DNA of 64,000 nucleotides from assembly GCA_000721275.1 (NCBI GenBank), contig JOFO01000018.1, positions 58,749 through 122,748 on the forward strand. Reading direction: 5' to 3'. A program made the position numbers and the translations under genes. The stretch is from Microtetraspora glauca (GTDB taxonomy: Bacteria; Actinomycetota; Actinomycetes; Streptomycetales; Streptomycetaceae). Positions within the stretch are counted from its first letter, which is position 1, and the number at the start of each line of letters is the position of its first letter. The notes below the pieces were generated by a model, which saw nothing but the letters and a program-made list of their open reading frames with translations, did no database searches and was not told the DNA's origin. Of this stretch, positions 49,706 through 61,393 are shown piece by piece.

Positions 49706-50296
49706 TCATCCCCACAGCGCGTGATACGCCTTGATGTCGTGTTCCGTCGGGCCGTCGATCTTCTTGCCCGAGATGTGGTCGTACGCGGCCCAGAGCAACG
49801 AGGGGTACATGCCGTAGCCGTACGCCTTGTGGCAGAAGCCGAGCGCGTGCCCCAGCTCGTGCGCGGCCACCCGTCCGCGGTGCTCGTCCTTGCCGTACCT
49901 CTTCCCGGTGTCCAGGTACGCCCGGTTCAGCAGCAGGTGGTCGGTGCCGTGCCGCGCTGCCCACTTGCCGTAGACGTCGCGCCACTGGCCGCTCGTACTG
50001 TCGGCGTCCCGCCACTCCACGTCGGCGTACGCCGTGGCGCCGTCCGGCACGATCCTCACCTTCGAGAGCGTGCCCGCCGTCCAGACCCTGACCGCGTGCT
50101 TGCGCGCGTCGTCGAACCGCGACTCGTCGTCCCACGCGACCTCGGAGCCGTCCACCGACGACCGCCCGCGAGAGTCGGACTCGCCGCCCTCGCACCGGTG
50201 CGGCGCGGCGGCCCGCGCTCCGTAGGAGGGGACCGGGAGCGCCAGCAGCACGGCCGCCGCTGCCGCGCCCGCGAACGCCAAGGTGTTCGTCCTCAT
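49706..50296 (-). CDS. Secreted metzincin-like zinc protease
   Basis: This 196-residue protein has a signal peptide (LAFAGAAAAAVLLALPVPSYGARA) and the zinc-binding motif AAHELGHALGFCHKAYG, i.e. HExxHxxGxxH with catalytic Glu. The following YGMYPSLLW may be the Met-turn. Small matrixin/snapalysin-like secreted proteases are typical of Streptomyces. ATG at 50294-50296; GTG two codons upstream is an alternative. First of a two-gene operon with the anchored protein. Confidence 0.85.
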   Translation of the reverse strand: MRTNTLAFAGAAAAAVLLALPVPSYGARAAAPHRCEGGESDSRGRSSVDGSEVAWDDESRFDDARKHAVRVWTAGTLSKVRIVPDGATAYADVEWRDADSTSGQWRDVYGKWAARHGTDHLLLNRAYLDTGKRYGKDEHRGRVAAHELGHALGFCHKAYGYGMYPSLLWAAYDHISGKKIDGPTEHDIKAYHALWG

Positions 50297-50460
50297 GGTC
50301 ACCGGACGATAGCGCTCCGTGACCGTAAGTGCGGACCTTCCGGCGGTACCGGCGGTGGCGTCCTCTCGCCACCGCCGGCGTCTCCCGAGCACCGCCGCCG
50401 CCGGCCCTTCCGCAGGCGCGCGCTGTCGCGTTGGATGGACCCGGACAGGGAGATCGGCTT

Positions 50461-51183
50461 GTGAAGGGGGAACAACCCGTGGAACGGACCCGCCGCGAGA
50501 ACGGCGAGAACGGCGAGAACGACGACAACGGCGCGCGCGGAGAAGGCGGCGGCGAGAACGCCACGCACGACGGCGCGACCGCCAGGACGACGGGAACGAC
50601 CAGGAGGACCCGGAAGGGCGTCCGGGCCGGTCTCGGGATCGCCGTCGCCCTCGCCGTCGCGGCCGGCCTCGTCTGGTTCAAGCCGTGGGCCCTGTGGGTG
50701 GACGAGACCGTCAACGAAGCGCTGCCCACCGGCGCGCCGCCGGCCACCGGGACGACGGCCCCGTCGCCGAGCGGCGGTACGGCCCCGACCGCGACGGCCG
50801 GCCTCACCGGGTCTCCCGCGCCCACCGGCCCCGTCACCCTCGCCGAAGGCACCTTCATCAGCCACGAGCACGACACCACCGGCACAGCGAAGGTCGTCCG
50901 CCTCGCGGACGGCACCCACACCCTGCGTCTCGAAGGACTCGACACCAGCAACGGCCCCGACCTCCGCGTCTGGCTCAGCGACTCCCCGGTCAAGCCGGGC
51001 AAGGCGGGCTGGGGCGTCTTCGACGACGGACGCTACGTGAACGTCGCCAAGCTCAAGGGCAACAAGGGCGACCAGAACTACCCGCTGCCCGCCGACGTCG
51101 ACTGGTCGGCGTACCCCAGCGTCAGCATCTGGTGCGACCGCTTCGACGTCTCCTTCGGCGCCGCGACCCTCGCCCGCGCCTGA
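50461..51183 (+). CDS. Membrane-anchored DM13-domain protein
   Basis: This 240-residue protein has a charged N-terminus with an NGEN-rich repeat, one TM helix (VRAGLGIAVALAVAAGLVWF), a Pro/Thr/Ser-rich linker and a C-terminal DM13 domain: LAEGTFISHEHDTTGTAKVVRLADGTHTLRLEGLDTSNGPDLRVWLSD, then WSAYPSVSIWCDRFDVSFG. DM13 domains are thought to act in extracellular electron transfer or protein binding; the Cys in SIWCDRF is conserved in the family. GTG 50461 follows AGGGAGA; GTG 50479 also has a good site (AAGGGGG). A strong hairpin follows. Confidence 0.85.
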   Translation: MKGEQPVERTRRENGENGENDDNGARGEGGGENATHDGATARTTGTTRRTRKGVRAGLGIAVALAVAAGLVWFKPWALWVDETVNEALPTGAPPATGTTAPSPSGGTAPTATAGLTGSPAPTGPVTLAEGTFISHEHDTTGTAKVVRLADGTHTLRLEGLDTSNGPDLRVWLSDSPVKPGKAGWGVFDDGRYVNVAKLKGNKGDQNYPLPADVDWSAYPSVSIWCDRFDVSFGAATLARA

Positions 51184-51227
51184 CCCCGCCCCCGCGCGGG
51201 GCCAGGCGCCGGCCGTGGGACGGGCAC

Positions 51228-51261
51228 GGCCGGCCCCGGGGACGCGCCCCCGGGGCCGGCC
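51228..51261. terminator. Strong bidirectional terminator hairpin
   Basis: Perfect 14-bp stem (51228-51241 with 51248-51261) and 6-nt loop ACGCGC between the convergent DM13 and secreted-protein genes. Confidence 0.85.
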
Positions 51262-51273
51262 GAGCGCCTTAGG

Positions 51274-51798
51274 TCAGGCGCGCCCCCAGTAGCCCGTGAT
51301 GCGGTCGGTCGCGTCGGAGTTGTCGTAGATCTCCACGAGGACGGGCTCGCCCTCCGCGAAGTCGAAGTCCACCACGTGCGGGTTCTTTCCCGCCGTCGCG
51401 TAGAAGACGGCCGACCACCCGTGGGTCGCCGTGTAGAGCCGGACGTACACGGTGTCGCCGTCGGCGGCGGTGTCGTAGATCCACAGCTTCTCGCCCTGCG
51501 GGTGGAACTCCACCTTCGAGACGAGCGTGCCCGCGTTCCGCAGCTCCACCTTCAGCGCCTCGCCGCCCGCGTCCTTCTCGAAGTACGTGTTGTCCACCGA
51601 GTCGTACAGGTAGCAGCCGCCGCTGTCCGGCGTGACCGGGAGCGTCCCGCTGATCCGGGCGCAGTTGTCCGTGTCCACCCGGGCGTAGCGGACGTCCAGC
51701 GTCCCGTAGGCGTGGGCGGGCGCCGCCGTCCCGAGCAGCGTGCCGGCCATCGCCGCGGCCGACGCCAGCGCCATCGCGGCCTTCCTGCGTGCGTTCAT
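51274..51798 (-). CDS. Secreted beta-rich hypothetical protein
   Basis: This 174-residue protein has a clear signal peptide (MALASAAAMAGTLLGTAAPAHA) and a mature domain with Cys pair (DNCARISG, SGGCYLYD) and beta-strand-like pattern (KVEFHPQGEKLWIYDTAADGDTVYVRLYTA). It seems to be a small extracellular domain, disulfide-bonded. No enzyme motif. It is divergent from the giant nSTAND gene, with 247 bases between. GGGGAA precedes the ATG. Confidence 0.75.
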   Translation of the reverse strand: MNARRKAAMALASAAAMAGTLLGTAAPAHAYGTLDVRYARVDTDNCARISGTLPVTPDSGGCYLYDSVDNTYFEKDAGGEALKVELRNAGTLVSKVEFHPQGEKLWIYDTAADGDTVYVRLYTATHGWSAVFYATAGKNPHVVDFDFAEGEPVLVEIYDNSDATDRITGYWGRA

Positions 51799-52045
51799 GT
51801 GGGGTTCCCCCTCGGTCTGCGGATCGCGTCGATCCGGTCGGCGACTGTCGCCGTGACCCCAGTCTTGGACGGCGGAGGATTGTCCAGCAGACCCCTCCGA
51901 CCAGTGTGGACAATGCGCCGGGGGCGCGTTCGGCGCCCTTGTCGGGCCTGTGATCACGTGCCTACCGTGGCCCGAACGGGGGCCCGGGACACCGGCGCCG
52001 AAGCGGCACGGGTGTCGGGTACGGGTACGGCTACGGGGGGTCGGA

Positions 52046-55963
<3,918 letters not shown>

Positions 55964-55973
55964 CGTACGCGAA

Positions 55974-56003
55974 CCCCGGCCCTGGCTACCCAGAGGGCCG
56001 GGG
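55974..56003. terminator. Hairpin terminator between convergent genes
   Basis: CCCCGGCCCT (55974-55983) pairs with AGGGCCGGGG (55994-56003) around a 10-nt loop, between the nSTAND gene and the His-rich gene. Confidence 0.75.
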
Positions 56004-56013
56004 CCGGCGTCCG

Positions 56014-56310
56014 TCAGTGGTCGTCCCAGTGACCGTCGTGCGCGGCGTGCCGGTGACCGTCGTGGAGGTAGTCGACGTGGTCGCCGTGCGCGACGCTCTC
56101 GTGCCCGCAGTCCTGCCCGTGCTGGTGGTCGTGGCCCTCGTGCGAGACGTGTCCGGCCGGCTCGCACTCGTCCCAGTGGCCGGCGTGGCCGCGGTGCAGA
56201 TGGCCGTCGTGCGCGTAGTCGACGTGGTCGCCGTGCCGCACCTCGGTGTGGCCGCAGCCGGGACCGTGGCCGTGGGCGTGGGAGGCGTGTTCCTGGTGGA
56301 GTGCGGTCAT
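56014..56310 (-). CDS. Histidine-rich metal-binding peptide with internal duplication
   Basis: This 98-residue protein is about one quarter His. It contains two copies of HGDHVDY-x-HDGH-x-H ending HWDECE or HWDDH (about residues 26-50 and 75-98). Such a composition suggests binding of zinc, nickel or copper as storage or chaperone. ATG 56308-56310 has GGGGAG nine bases upstream. No signal peptide. No metal box is evident in the 165 bp before it, so regulation is unknown. The duplication is seen, the function inferred. Confidence 0.75.
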   Translation of the reverse strand: MTALHQEHASHAHGHGPGCGHTEVRHGDHVDYAHDGHLHRGHAGHWDECEPAGHVSHEGHDHQHGQDCGHESVAHGDHVDYLHDGHRHAAHDGHWDDH

Positions 56311-56475
56311 GGTGCTGCTCTCCCCTTCGAAGGCGGTACGGGTGATGACGACGGACAGGCTGCCACGTACACCGCCCATATCCACCCTTTTCAGCGTCGT
56401 GGCGCCGTGGCGTCCAGGTCGGTCCCCTGCGTCTCCGGGCTCGCGGGTCACGGATCGCCGGTTATGGGACGCGGC

Positions 56476-57861
56476 TCAGAGCGGTTCGGCTGCCCGGACC
56501 CGGTGGAGGTGGACGAGGACGTCGTACGCCCGGCCGACGGCGAGGCGGGGCAGCGGGTCGGGGGTGAACGTGGATCCGGCGTCGTAGACCGGGCGCGGCC
56601 GGTCGAGCCAGGACCGGACCTCGGCGGGGGCCGTCCGCAGGTCGACGTAGAAGTTCCGGTGGCCGACCCGGTCCAGGGTGTGCTCGTGCATGCCGGGGCG
56701 CGCCGCCGGGACGGTGACCGGTTTCCAGGCGCCGTCCAGGGACGTGTCCTTGGTCAGGAAGGTGCCGCCGGCGAAGGTGAAGCCGATCGCCGTGTAGGCG
56801 CTGCCGAGGCGGTCGCGCAGCACGGCGCCCTGGGTGCGCGGGTACATGTCGGGATGGGTGGACAGGTAGCCGACGTGACCGTTGTGCGCGGACAGCAGCA
56901 TCCTGTCGCCGGTCCGGTGCCGCCACCACAGCACGTTGTCGGCCATGGCCTGGTCGCGCAGGCGTTCGGCGGCGGTGACCGACGCGGGGTCGGAGAGGTC
57001 GACGGTGGCGAAGGCGAAGGTCTGCGCGATGTTCCGGGCGTGCTGCACGGTCCACGCGTACGCCTCGTCGCCTGCCCGCTCGTGCCCGGCGACCAGGTCG
57101 AGGGCCTCCTGGGCGCGCGCGGCGTCCTCCTGGCGTTCCCGGAGCGGCTTGCGCAGGTGGGCGAAGACGTCGTCGAAGGGGCGCAGCTTCGCGTAGAGCT
57201 CCGTCAGCCGGGGCAGCGCGCCGGGCCGGACCGCGGCGACGGACGACAGGACGCGCTCGAAGATCGGGTCGCCGAGTTTCGGTGCCCCCAGGTCGTCGCC
57301 CATGAAGTGGACCCGGTGGCCGGGGTGGCGCCGGTTGTGCTCGCGCATCCAGCCGATCAGGCGCGCGAACTCCGCGCGCTCCCACGGGGATCCGGCCAGC
57401 GTCTCCCGGGCGATCCGCCGGGGATCGCCGGAGCCGCCCTGGAGGTACGCGTCGATGGTGAGCCCGGCCGCCCAGCTCATCTCGAGCGTGAAGGTGGTGA
57501 AGCCGTGGTTCTCGACGAGGAGTGGGAAGACCCGGTGCTTCATGGCGAAGAACTCGTGCGAGCCGTGCGTGGCTTCGCCGAGCCCCACCACGCTCGCCCC
57601 TCCGACCATGGTGCCCAGCGCCCGCAGGTCGGCCGTGGCGCCGCCCGGCTCCGTGGACCGCAGCGGGTGCGCGACCCGCCGCAGCGCGCGGACGACCCCG
57701 GCGGGCGCCGTCGCGTCGGCGCGGGAGGCACCGGGCACGAGGGGCCGGAAGGGCGGCGGGGACGCGAAGGCCACCGGGGCGGTGGCAGCGGTGACGGCGA
57801 GGGCCGCCGCCCCGGCCGTGAGCAGTCCCCGCCGGCCGATCGGCCTCCCGTACTCCTGCAT
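56476..57861 (-). CDS. Secreted erythromycin-esterase-family protein
   Basis: This 461-residue protein has a twin-arginine-like signal (GRRGLLTAGAAALAVTAATAPVAFA) and the esterase-family fold: VVGLGEATHGSHEFFAMKHRVFPLLVE near residue 85, TFTLEMSWAAGLTIDAYL, AHNGHVGYL and GFTFAGGTF. EATHG and the later His are the catalytic candidates. True Ere enzymes open macrolide lactones, but most family members have unknown substrates and export signals like this one argue for another role. Start at ATG 57861 after GAGGAG; ATG 57882 is weaker. Confidence 0.85.
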   Translation of the reverse strand: MQEYGRPIGRRGLLTAGAAALAVTAATAPVAFASPPPFRPLVPGASRADATAPAGVVRALRRVAHPLRSTEPGGATADLRALGTMVGGASVVGLGEATHGSHEFFAMKHRVFPLLVENHGFTTFTLEMSWAAGLTIDAYLQGGSGDPRRIARETLAGSPWERAEFARLIGWMREHNRRHPGHRVHFMGDDLGAPKLGDPIFERVLSSVAAVRPGALPRLTELYAKLRPFDDVFAHLRKPLRERQEDAARAQEALDLVAGHERAGDEAYAWTVQHARNIAQTFAFATVDLSDPASVTAAERLRDQAMADNVLWWRHRTGDRMLLSAHNGHVGYLSTHPDMYPRTQGAVLRDRLGSAYTAIGFTFAGGTFLTKDTSLDGAWKPVTVPAARPGMHEHTLDRVGHRNFYVDLRTAPAEVRSWLDRPRPVYDAGSTFTPDPLPRLAVGRAYDVLVHLHRVRAAEPL

Positions 57862-58083
57862 GCTGATCACTCCTCGTCCCATGGGTGACGGCTCCCCGAG
57901 CCGCTGGAATGATCTTCACGCCGCCCTGGTACGGACAGCGATGGGGCCGGCCACCTTTCTGGTACGGGGGCTGCCCCCCCCGGGCCGCTCGCGTGAGGCC
58001 GAGGGGCCGCGTACAGCGAGGAGACGCACACGGGCGGCCCGGCCCTTGAGGGCTGGGCTCAGGTCACCGGGTCGCGGCGATCC

Positions 58084-58626
58084 TCACCACGTCCGGCGCA
58101 CGGTGGCCTTGCCGCCCGTCACCAGGCTGGCCGGCGGGACGTCGTCGGCGACGACCGCGCCCGCGGCGATCACGGCGTCGCGGCCGATGGTGACGCCGGG
58201 CAGGATCGTGGCGCCGGCCCCGATCCACACGTTCTCCGCCACGTCGATGGGCGCGCCGGTGAGGTAGTGCCGCCGCTCCTCGGGGTCGACCGGATGGCCG
58301 CTGGTGATGAACGTGACCTTCGGACCGATCATCACCCGCTGCGCGATCCGGATCCCGGCGTAGTCGAGGAACGTGCAGTTCTGGTTGATGAACACGCGCT
58401 CCGCGAGGTCGAGGTTCAGGCCGTGGTCCGTGTAGAAGGGCGGGTAGATCGTCACCCGCGGCGGCAGCGGCTTGCCGAGGATCTGCGCGAACAGGTCCGC
58501 CTTTCCGGCCTCGTCGTCGAACGGCAGGACGTTCAGGCGGGACGTGAGCTCGGTGACCCGCAGGACCCGCTCGGCCATGGCCTGGAACTCCGGGCTGTGG
58601 ATGCGCATGAGGCGATCGCCGGTCAT
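58084..58626 (-). CDS. Maltose/galactoside O-acetyltransferase family protein
   Basis: This 180-residue left-handed beta-helix enzyme begins EFQAMAERVLRVTELTSRLNVLPFDDE. The hexapeptide repeats NCTFLDYAGIRIAQRVMIGPKVTFITSGHPVDPEERR and IGAGATILPGVTIGRDAVIAAGAVVADDVPPASLVTGGKAT include the catalytic His in SGHPVD. It transfers acetyl from acetyl-CoA to sugars. Trimer expected. ATG at 58624-58626 with AAAGGA upstream. Confidence 0.9.
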   Translation of the reverse strand: MTGDRLMRIHSPEFQAMAERVLRVTELTSRLNVLPFDDEAGKADLFAQILGKPLPPRVTIYPPFYTDHGLNLDLAERVFINQNCTFLDYAGIRIAQRVMIGPKVTFITSGHPVDPEERRHYLTGAPIDVAENVWIGAGATILPGVTIGRDAVIAAGAVVADDVPPASLVTGGKATVRRTW

Positions 58627-58833
58627 GCCAGGGTCCTTTCTCACGGCCTGTCGGCCCCTCGGCCACGGAGTGCGGGGCACGCAGGCGCCCCCCGACGACC
58701 GCCCGCCCCCCCCGACACCCCGGCGACGGCACTCTACGTGACGACGGCCGAGCCCCGGCGTGGTGCGCCGCACCCTCCGGCGTGCCGGCGGTGTGGGTGG
58801 GGCCTGTCGGCGCCACCGGTACTCCGGGCCGCA

Positions 58834-58956
58834 CGCCGCCGTCCCTCAGGCGTCGTCCAGCGCAAACGCCGCCGTCCCTCAGTCGTCCAGCGCAAACGCC
58901 GCCGTCCCTCAGGCGTCCAGCGCAAACGCCGCCGTCCCTCACGCCTCCAGCGCCAG
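58834..58956. repeat. Four tandem copies of a 30-bp (one 33-bp) unit copying a gene end
   Basis: Units start at 58834, 58867, 58897 and 58927 with CGCCGCCGTCCCTCA(G), followed by CGTCCAGCGCAAA. On the minus strand each copy reads as GCGCTGGA-GC-TGA GGGACGGCGGCG, i.e. the last codons and stop of the adjacent HxlR-peroxiredoxin gene. The array therefore arose by repeated duplication of that gene's 3' end. The rest of the gap 58627-58938 shows no gene. Confidence 0.85.
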
Positions 58957-59832
58957 GCGCCGCACCTCAGCGAGCGCTTCGCTCACCGCTCCCGGGATGT
59001 CCGTGATCGGGAAGCGCGCGTGCCGGACGACGCGGTCGCGGTCCACGACGAGGACGGCGCGCTTCAGCCGCAGCAGTTGTCCCGCGCGGAAGGTGGGCAG
59101 GCGCAGGGCGGCGGCGAGGCGGAGGTCCACGTCCGAGAGGAGCGTGAAGGGGAGGCCCTCCTCGACCGCGAACACCCGCTGTTCGTCGGGGCGTTGGGTG
59201 CTGACGCCGTACACCTCCGCGTTCGCCGCGCGGAAGTCCTCGTACGCGTCCCGGAAGAGCCGGTTCTCCAGGGTGCAGCCGACGGTGCCGGGGATGCCCG
59301 ACCAGTCGTCGGGCAGGGGGCTCGGCCGCCCGGTCGCCGGGTAGCAGAACAGGACGGTGGCGGTCCTGTCCGCCGCCGGGGCCACCGGATCCACGGGCGC
59401 CCCGTCGAGGTGCCGGGGCAGCTCCAGGCGCGGCAGCCGTTCGCCGGCCAGGGCCGCGACGCGCCGGGCCTCCGCGCTCGCCTCGTCGGCGGTGCCGCTC
59501 AGCGAGCCGTCGCCAAAGATCCACCGGTCCGCCCAGTCCTGCATCGACAGCAGCACGGGCAGCAGTCCCCGCCCGCTCTCCGTCAGCCGGTACTCGTACC
59601 GCACCGGCCTGTCCTGATAGGGGACCTTCTCCAGGACCTCGGTCTCCACCAGGTGCGCCAGGCGTTCGGTGAGCACCTTCCGCGAGATGCCGAGCTCCTC
59701 CTGGAGCGCGTCGAAGCGGTGGTGCCCGCGCGCGGTCTCCCGGATCAGGAGCAGGCTCCACCAGTCGCCGACCACCGCCGCCGCTTGCGCGATCGCGCAA
59801 GCGGAGTCCCGCTCGGGCACCGACCTCACCAC
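58939..59832 (-). CDS. HxlR winged-helix regulator fused to a peroxiredoxin-like domain
   Basis: This protein of about 297 residues has an N-terminal HxlR domain (CAIAQAAAVVGDWWSLLLIRETARGHHRFDALQEELGISRKVLTERLAHLVETEVLEK, YRLTESGRGLLPVL). The C-terminal redoxin domain contains ATVLFCYPATGRP, GTVGCTLENRLFRDAYEDF, VYGVSTQ and RAVLVVDRDRVVRHARF, as in PrxQ/Bcp peroxiredoxins with the peroxidatic Cys in VGCTLEN. It is probably a direct peroxide or thiol sensor controlling the divergent MFS gene. I prefer the GTG at 59832 (AAAGGTGG before it); ATG 59916 would add a Cys/Arg-rich stretch. Confidence 0.85.
   Translation of the reverse strand: MVRSVPERDSACAIAQAAAVVGDWWSLLLIRETARGHHRFDALQEELGISRKVLTERLAHLVETEVLEKVPYQDRPVRYEYRLTESGRGLLPVLLSMQDWADRWIFGDGSLSGTADEASAEARRVAALAGERLPRLELPRHLDGAPVDPVAPAADRTATVLFCYPATGRPSPLPDDWSGIPGTVGCTLENRLFRDAYEDFRAANAEVYGVSTQRPDEQRVFAVEEGLPFTLLSDVDLRLAAALRLPTFRAGQLLRLKRAVLVVDRDRVVRHARFPITDIPGAVSEALAEVRRLALEA
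59781..59804. promoter_or_regulatory. 24-bp perfect palindrome at the start of the HxlR gene
   Basis: Positions 59781-59792 are the exact inverse complement of 59793-59804, centred on GCGCGATCGCGC. It lies about 28 bases inside the gene from the GTG 59832 start, encoding the ACAIAQA part. It could be an intragenic operator or a translational hairpin. Confidence 0.6.
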
Positions 59833-59963
59833 GGCGTGTCCACCTTTCCGCCTCTCCGCTGCACCGCGCACCACGCACCGCGCGCACCACGCGCCGCGCA
59901 CCTCGGGGCCGCTCATGGGCACCATCTTGCGCCATGAGGTCAGTTCCCGATAGAAACCCACCT

Positions 59964-59979
59964 GGAACGACTGAGTTCC
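59964..59979. promoter_or_regulatory. Inverted repeat in divergent HxlR/MFS promoter
   Basis: GGAAC-GACTGA-GTTCC lies 54 bases before the MFS start and is a candidate binding site of the HxlR-peroxiredoxin protein. Confidence 0.5.
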
Positions 59980-60032
59980 GAAAAGAGACCGACAAGCTCA
60001 TGGCTTCAACGAACCCAGGGGGTGGGCGCCAC

Positions 60033-61292
60033 ATGGCGAACGGAACGAGAGCGATACCCGAGGACGACCGGCGCGAAGACGCACCGGAGGCCGCCCCGCC
60101 AGGCGTCTTCTGGCGCTACTGGGCCGCCGCCACCGTCAGCAGCGCGGGCACCGCCGTCACCGCCCTCGCCCTGCCGCTCGTCGCCCTCACCGTGCTTGAC
60201 GCCACCGCCTTCGAAGTCGCCCTCCTCGCCGCCGCCGGCCAGGTCTCCTGGCTGCTCCTGAGCCTCCCGGCGGGCGTCGTCGCCCAGCGCGTGCCGCTGC
60301 GCCGCCTGCAGGTCGCGCTCGACCTCGTACGCTTCGCGGCGCTCGGGTCCCTGCCGCTCGCCTGGTGGCTCGACGCGCTCACGTACCCGCACCTGCTGTG
60401 CGCCGCGCTCGTCACCGGCGCGGCGACGGTGCTCTTCGACATCGGCAACTCGACCTTCCTGCCCGCCGTCGTCCCCGCCCGCCAGCTCGCCGCCCGCAAC
60501 AGCGTCATGTCCGGCACCCACGCCGTCACCGACACCGGCGGCCCCTCCCTCGGCGGCGTCCTCATCAGTGCCACCGGCCCGGTCGGCGCGCTCGTCGTGG
60601 ACGCCGCCAGCTACCTGGCCTCCGCCGTGCTTCTGCGCACGCTCCCCGAGAGCCGCCCCGGCCCCCGGACCGGCGAGAGCGCGCTGCGGCTGATGCGCGA
60701 GGGCTGGCGGTACGTCACCCGGCACCCGGTCATGCGGCCGTGCATGATCTGGGCCACCGCCGCCAACTTCCTCAACGCGGCCCTCGTCGCCCTCACCCCG
60801 CTCTACCTCGTCCGCGAGGCCGGCCTCGACTCCGTACAGCTCGGCCTCGTCCTGGCCATGGACGGTGTCGGCGCCCTCGCCGGCGCGGCCGTCGCCGTCC
60901 GCGTGACCACCCGCCTCGGCACCGCGCGCGGCATCGTCGTGGCCGACCTGGCCGGCGCCGCGCTGCTCCTTCTCGCCCCGCTCACGACCTCGGCGGGCGA
61001 CGCGTACTGGTTCGCCCTCGGCAACGCCGGCTTCGCCTTCGGCACCGTCATCGGCTCCATCACCACCCGCACCTACCGGCAGACCCAGTCGCCCCCCGAA
61101 CTGCTGTCCCGCGTGATGGCCACGGTCCGCTTCGTGTCCTGGGGCGCGCTGCCGCTCGGCGCCCTCACCGCCGGCGTCCTCGCCACGGCCGTGGGCGCCC
61201 ACGCCGCCCTCTGGACCGTCTGCGCGGCGGCCTCGCTCCCGGCGCTCTACCTGTACGCCAGCGGGGTGGGCCGCCGGCGCGACCTCGCCTGA
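60033..61292 (+). CDS. MFS exporter (12 TM, DHA3-like)
   Basis: This 419-residue membrane protein has about 12 helices: FWRYWAAATVSSAGTAVTALALPLVALTVLD, LLSLPAGVVAQRVPLRRLQVALD (motif A-like), TLPAVVPARQL-like FLPAVVPARQLAARNSVMSGTHAV and a later LVLAMDGVGALAGAAVAVRVTTRLG. Its pattern is of the MFS_3/enterobactin exporter-like group. ATG 60033 has AGGGGGTGG before it; ATG 60000 is an alternative. It is divergent from the HxlR-peroxiredoxin regulator, which probably controls it. Confidence 0.88.
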   Translation: MANGTRAIPEDDRREDAPEAAPPGVFWRYWAAATVSSAGTAVTALALPLVALTVLDATAFEVALLAAAGQVSWLLLSLPAGVVAQRVPLRRLQVALDLVRFAALGSLPLAWWLDALTYPHLLCAALVTGAATVLFDIGNSTFLPAVVPARQLAARNSVMSGTHAVTDTGGPSLGGVLISATGPVGALVVDAASYLASAVLLRTLPESRPGPRTGESALRLMREGWRYVTRHPVMRPCMIWATAANFLNAALVALTPLYLVREAGLDSVQLGLVLAMDGVGALAGAAVAVRVTTRLGTARGIVVADLAGAALLLLAPLTTSAGDAYWFALGNAGFAFGTVIGSITTRTYRQTQSPPELLSRVMATVRFVSWGALPLGALTAGVLATAVGAHAALWTVCAAASLPALYLYASGVGRRRDLA

Positions 61293-61393
61293 GGGCGCGT
61301 TTGAGATCTGCCGTCCAACCGTCTGAGAGTGGTTCTGGGGGCGGATGTCCGTCGGACCTGACGGACGAGCACCGGCGTCGAACTGGGCGGCCC

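Noticed and set aside
56476..57861. Macrolide resistance gene ere
   Set aside because: Family match only; an export signal and no macrolide genes nearby make a resistance call unsafe.
58064..58942. Long minus-strand frame with RLRDGGVCAG repeats
   Set aside because: It reads the tandem repeat and then overlaps the acetyltransferase in another frame; composition artefact.
58834..58956. CRISPR-like array
   Set aside because: Units are directly abutting with no unique spacers and no cas genes; they copy the neighbouring gene end.
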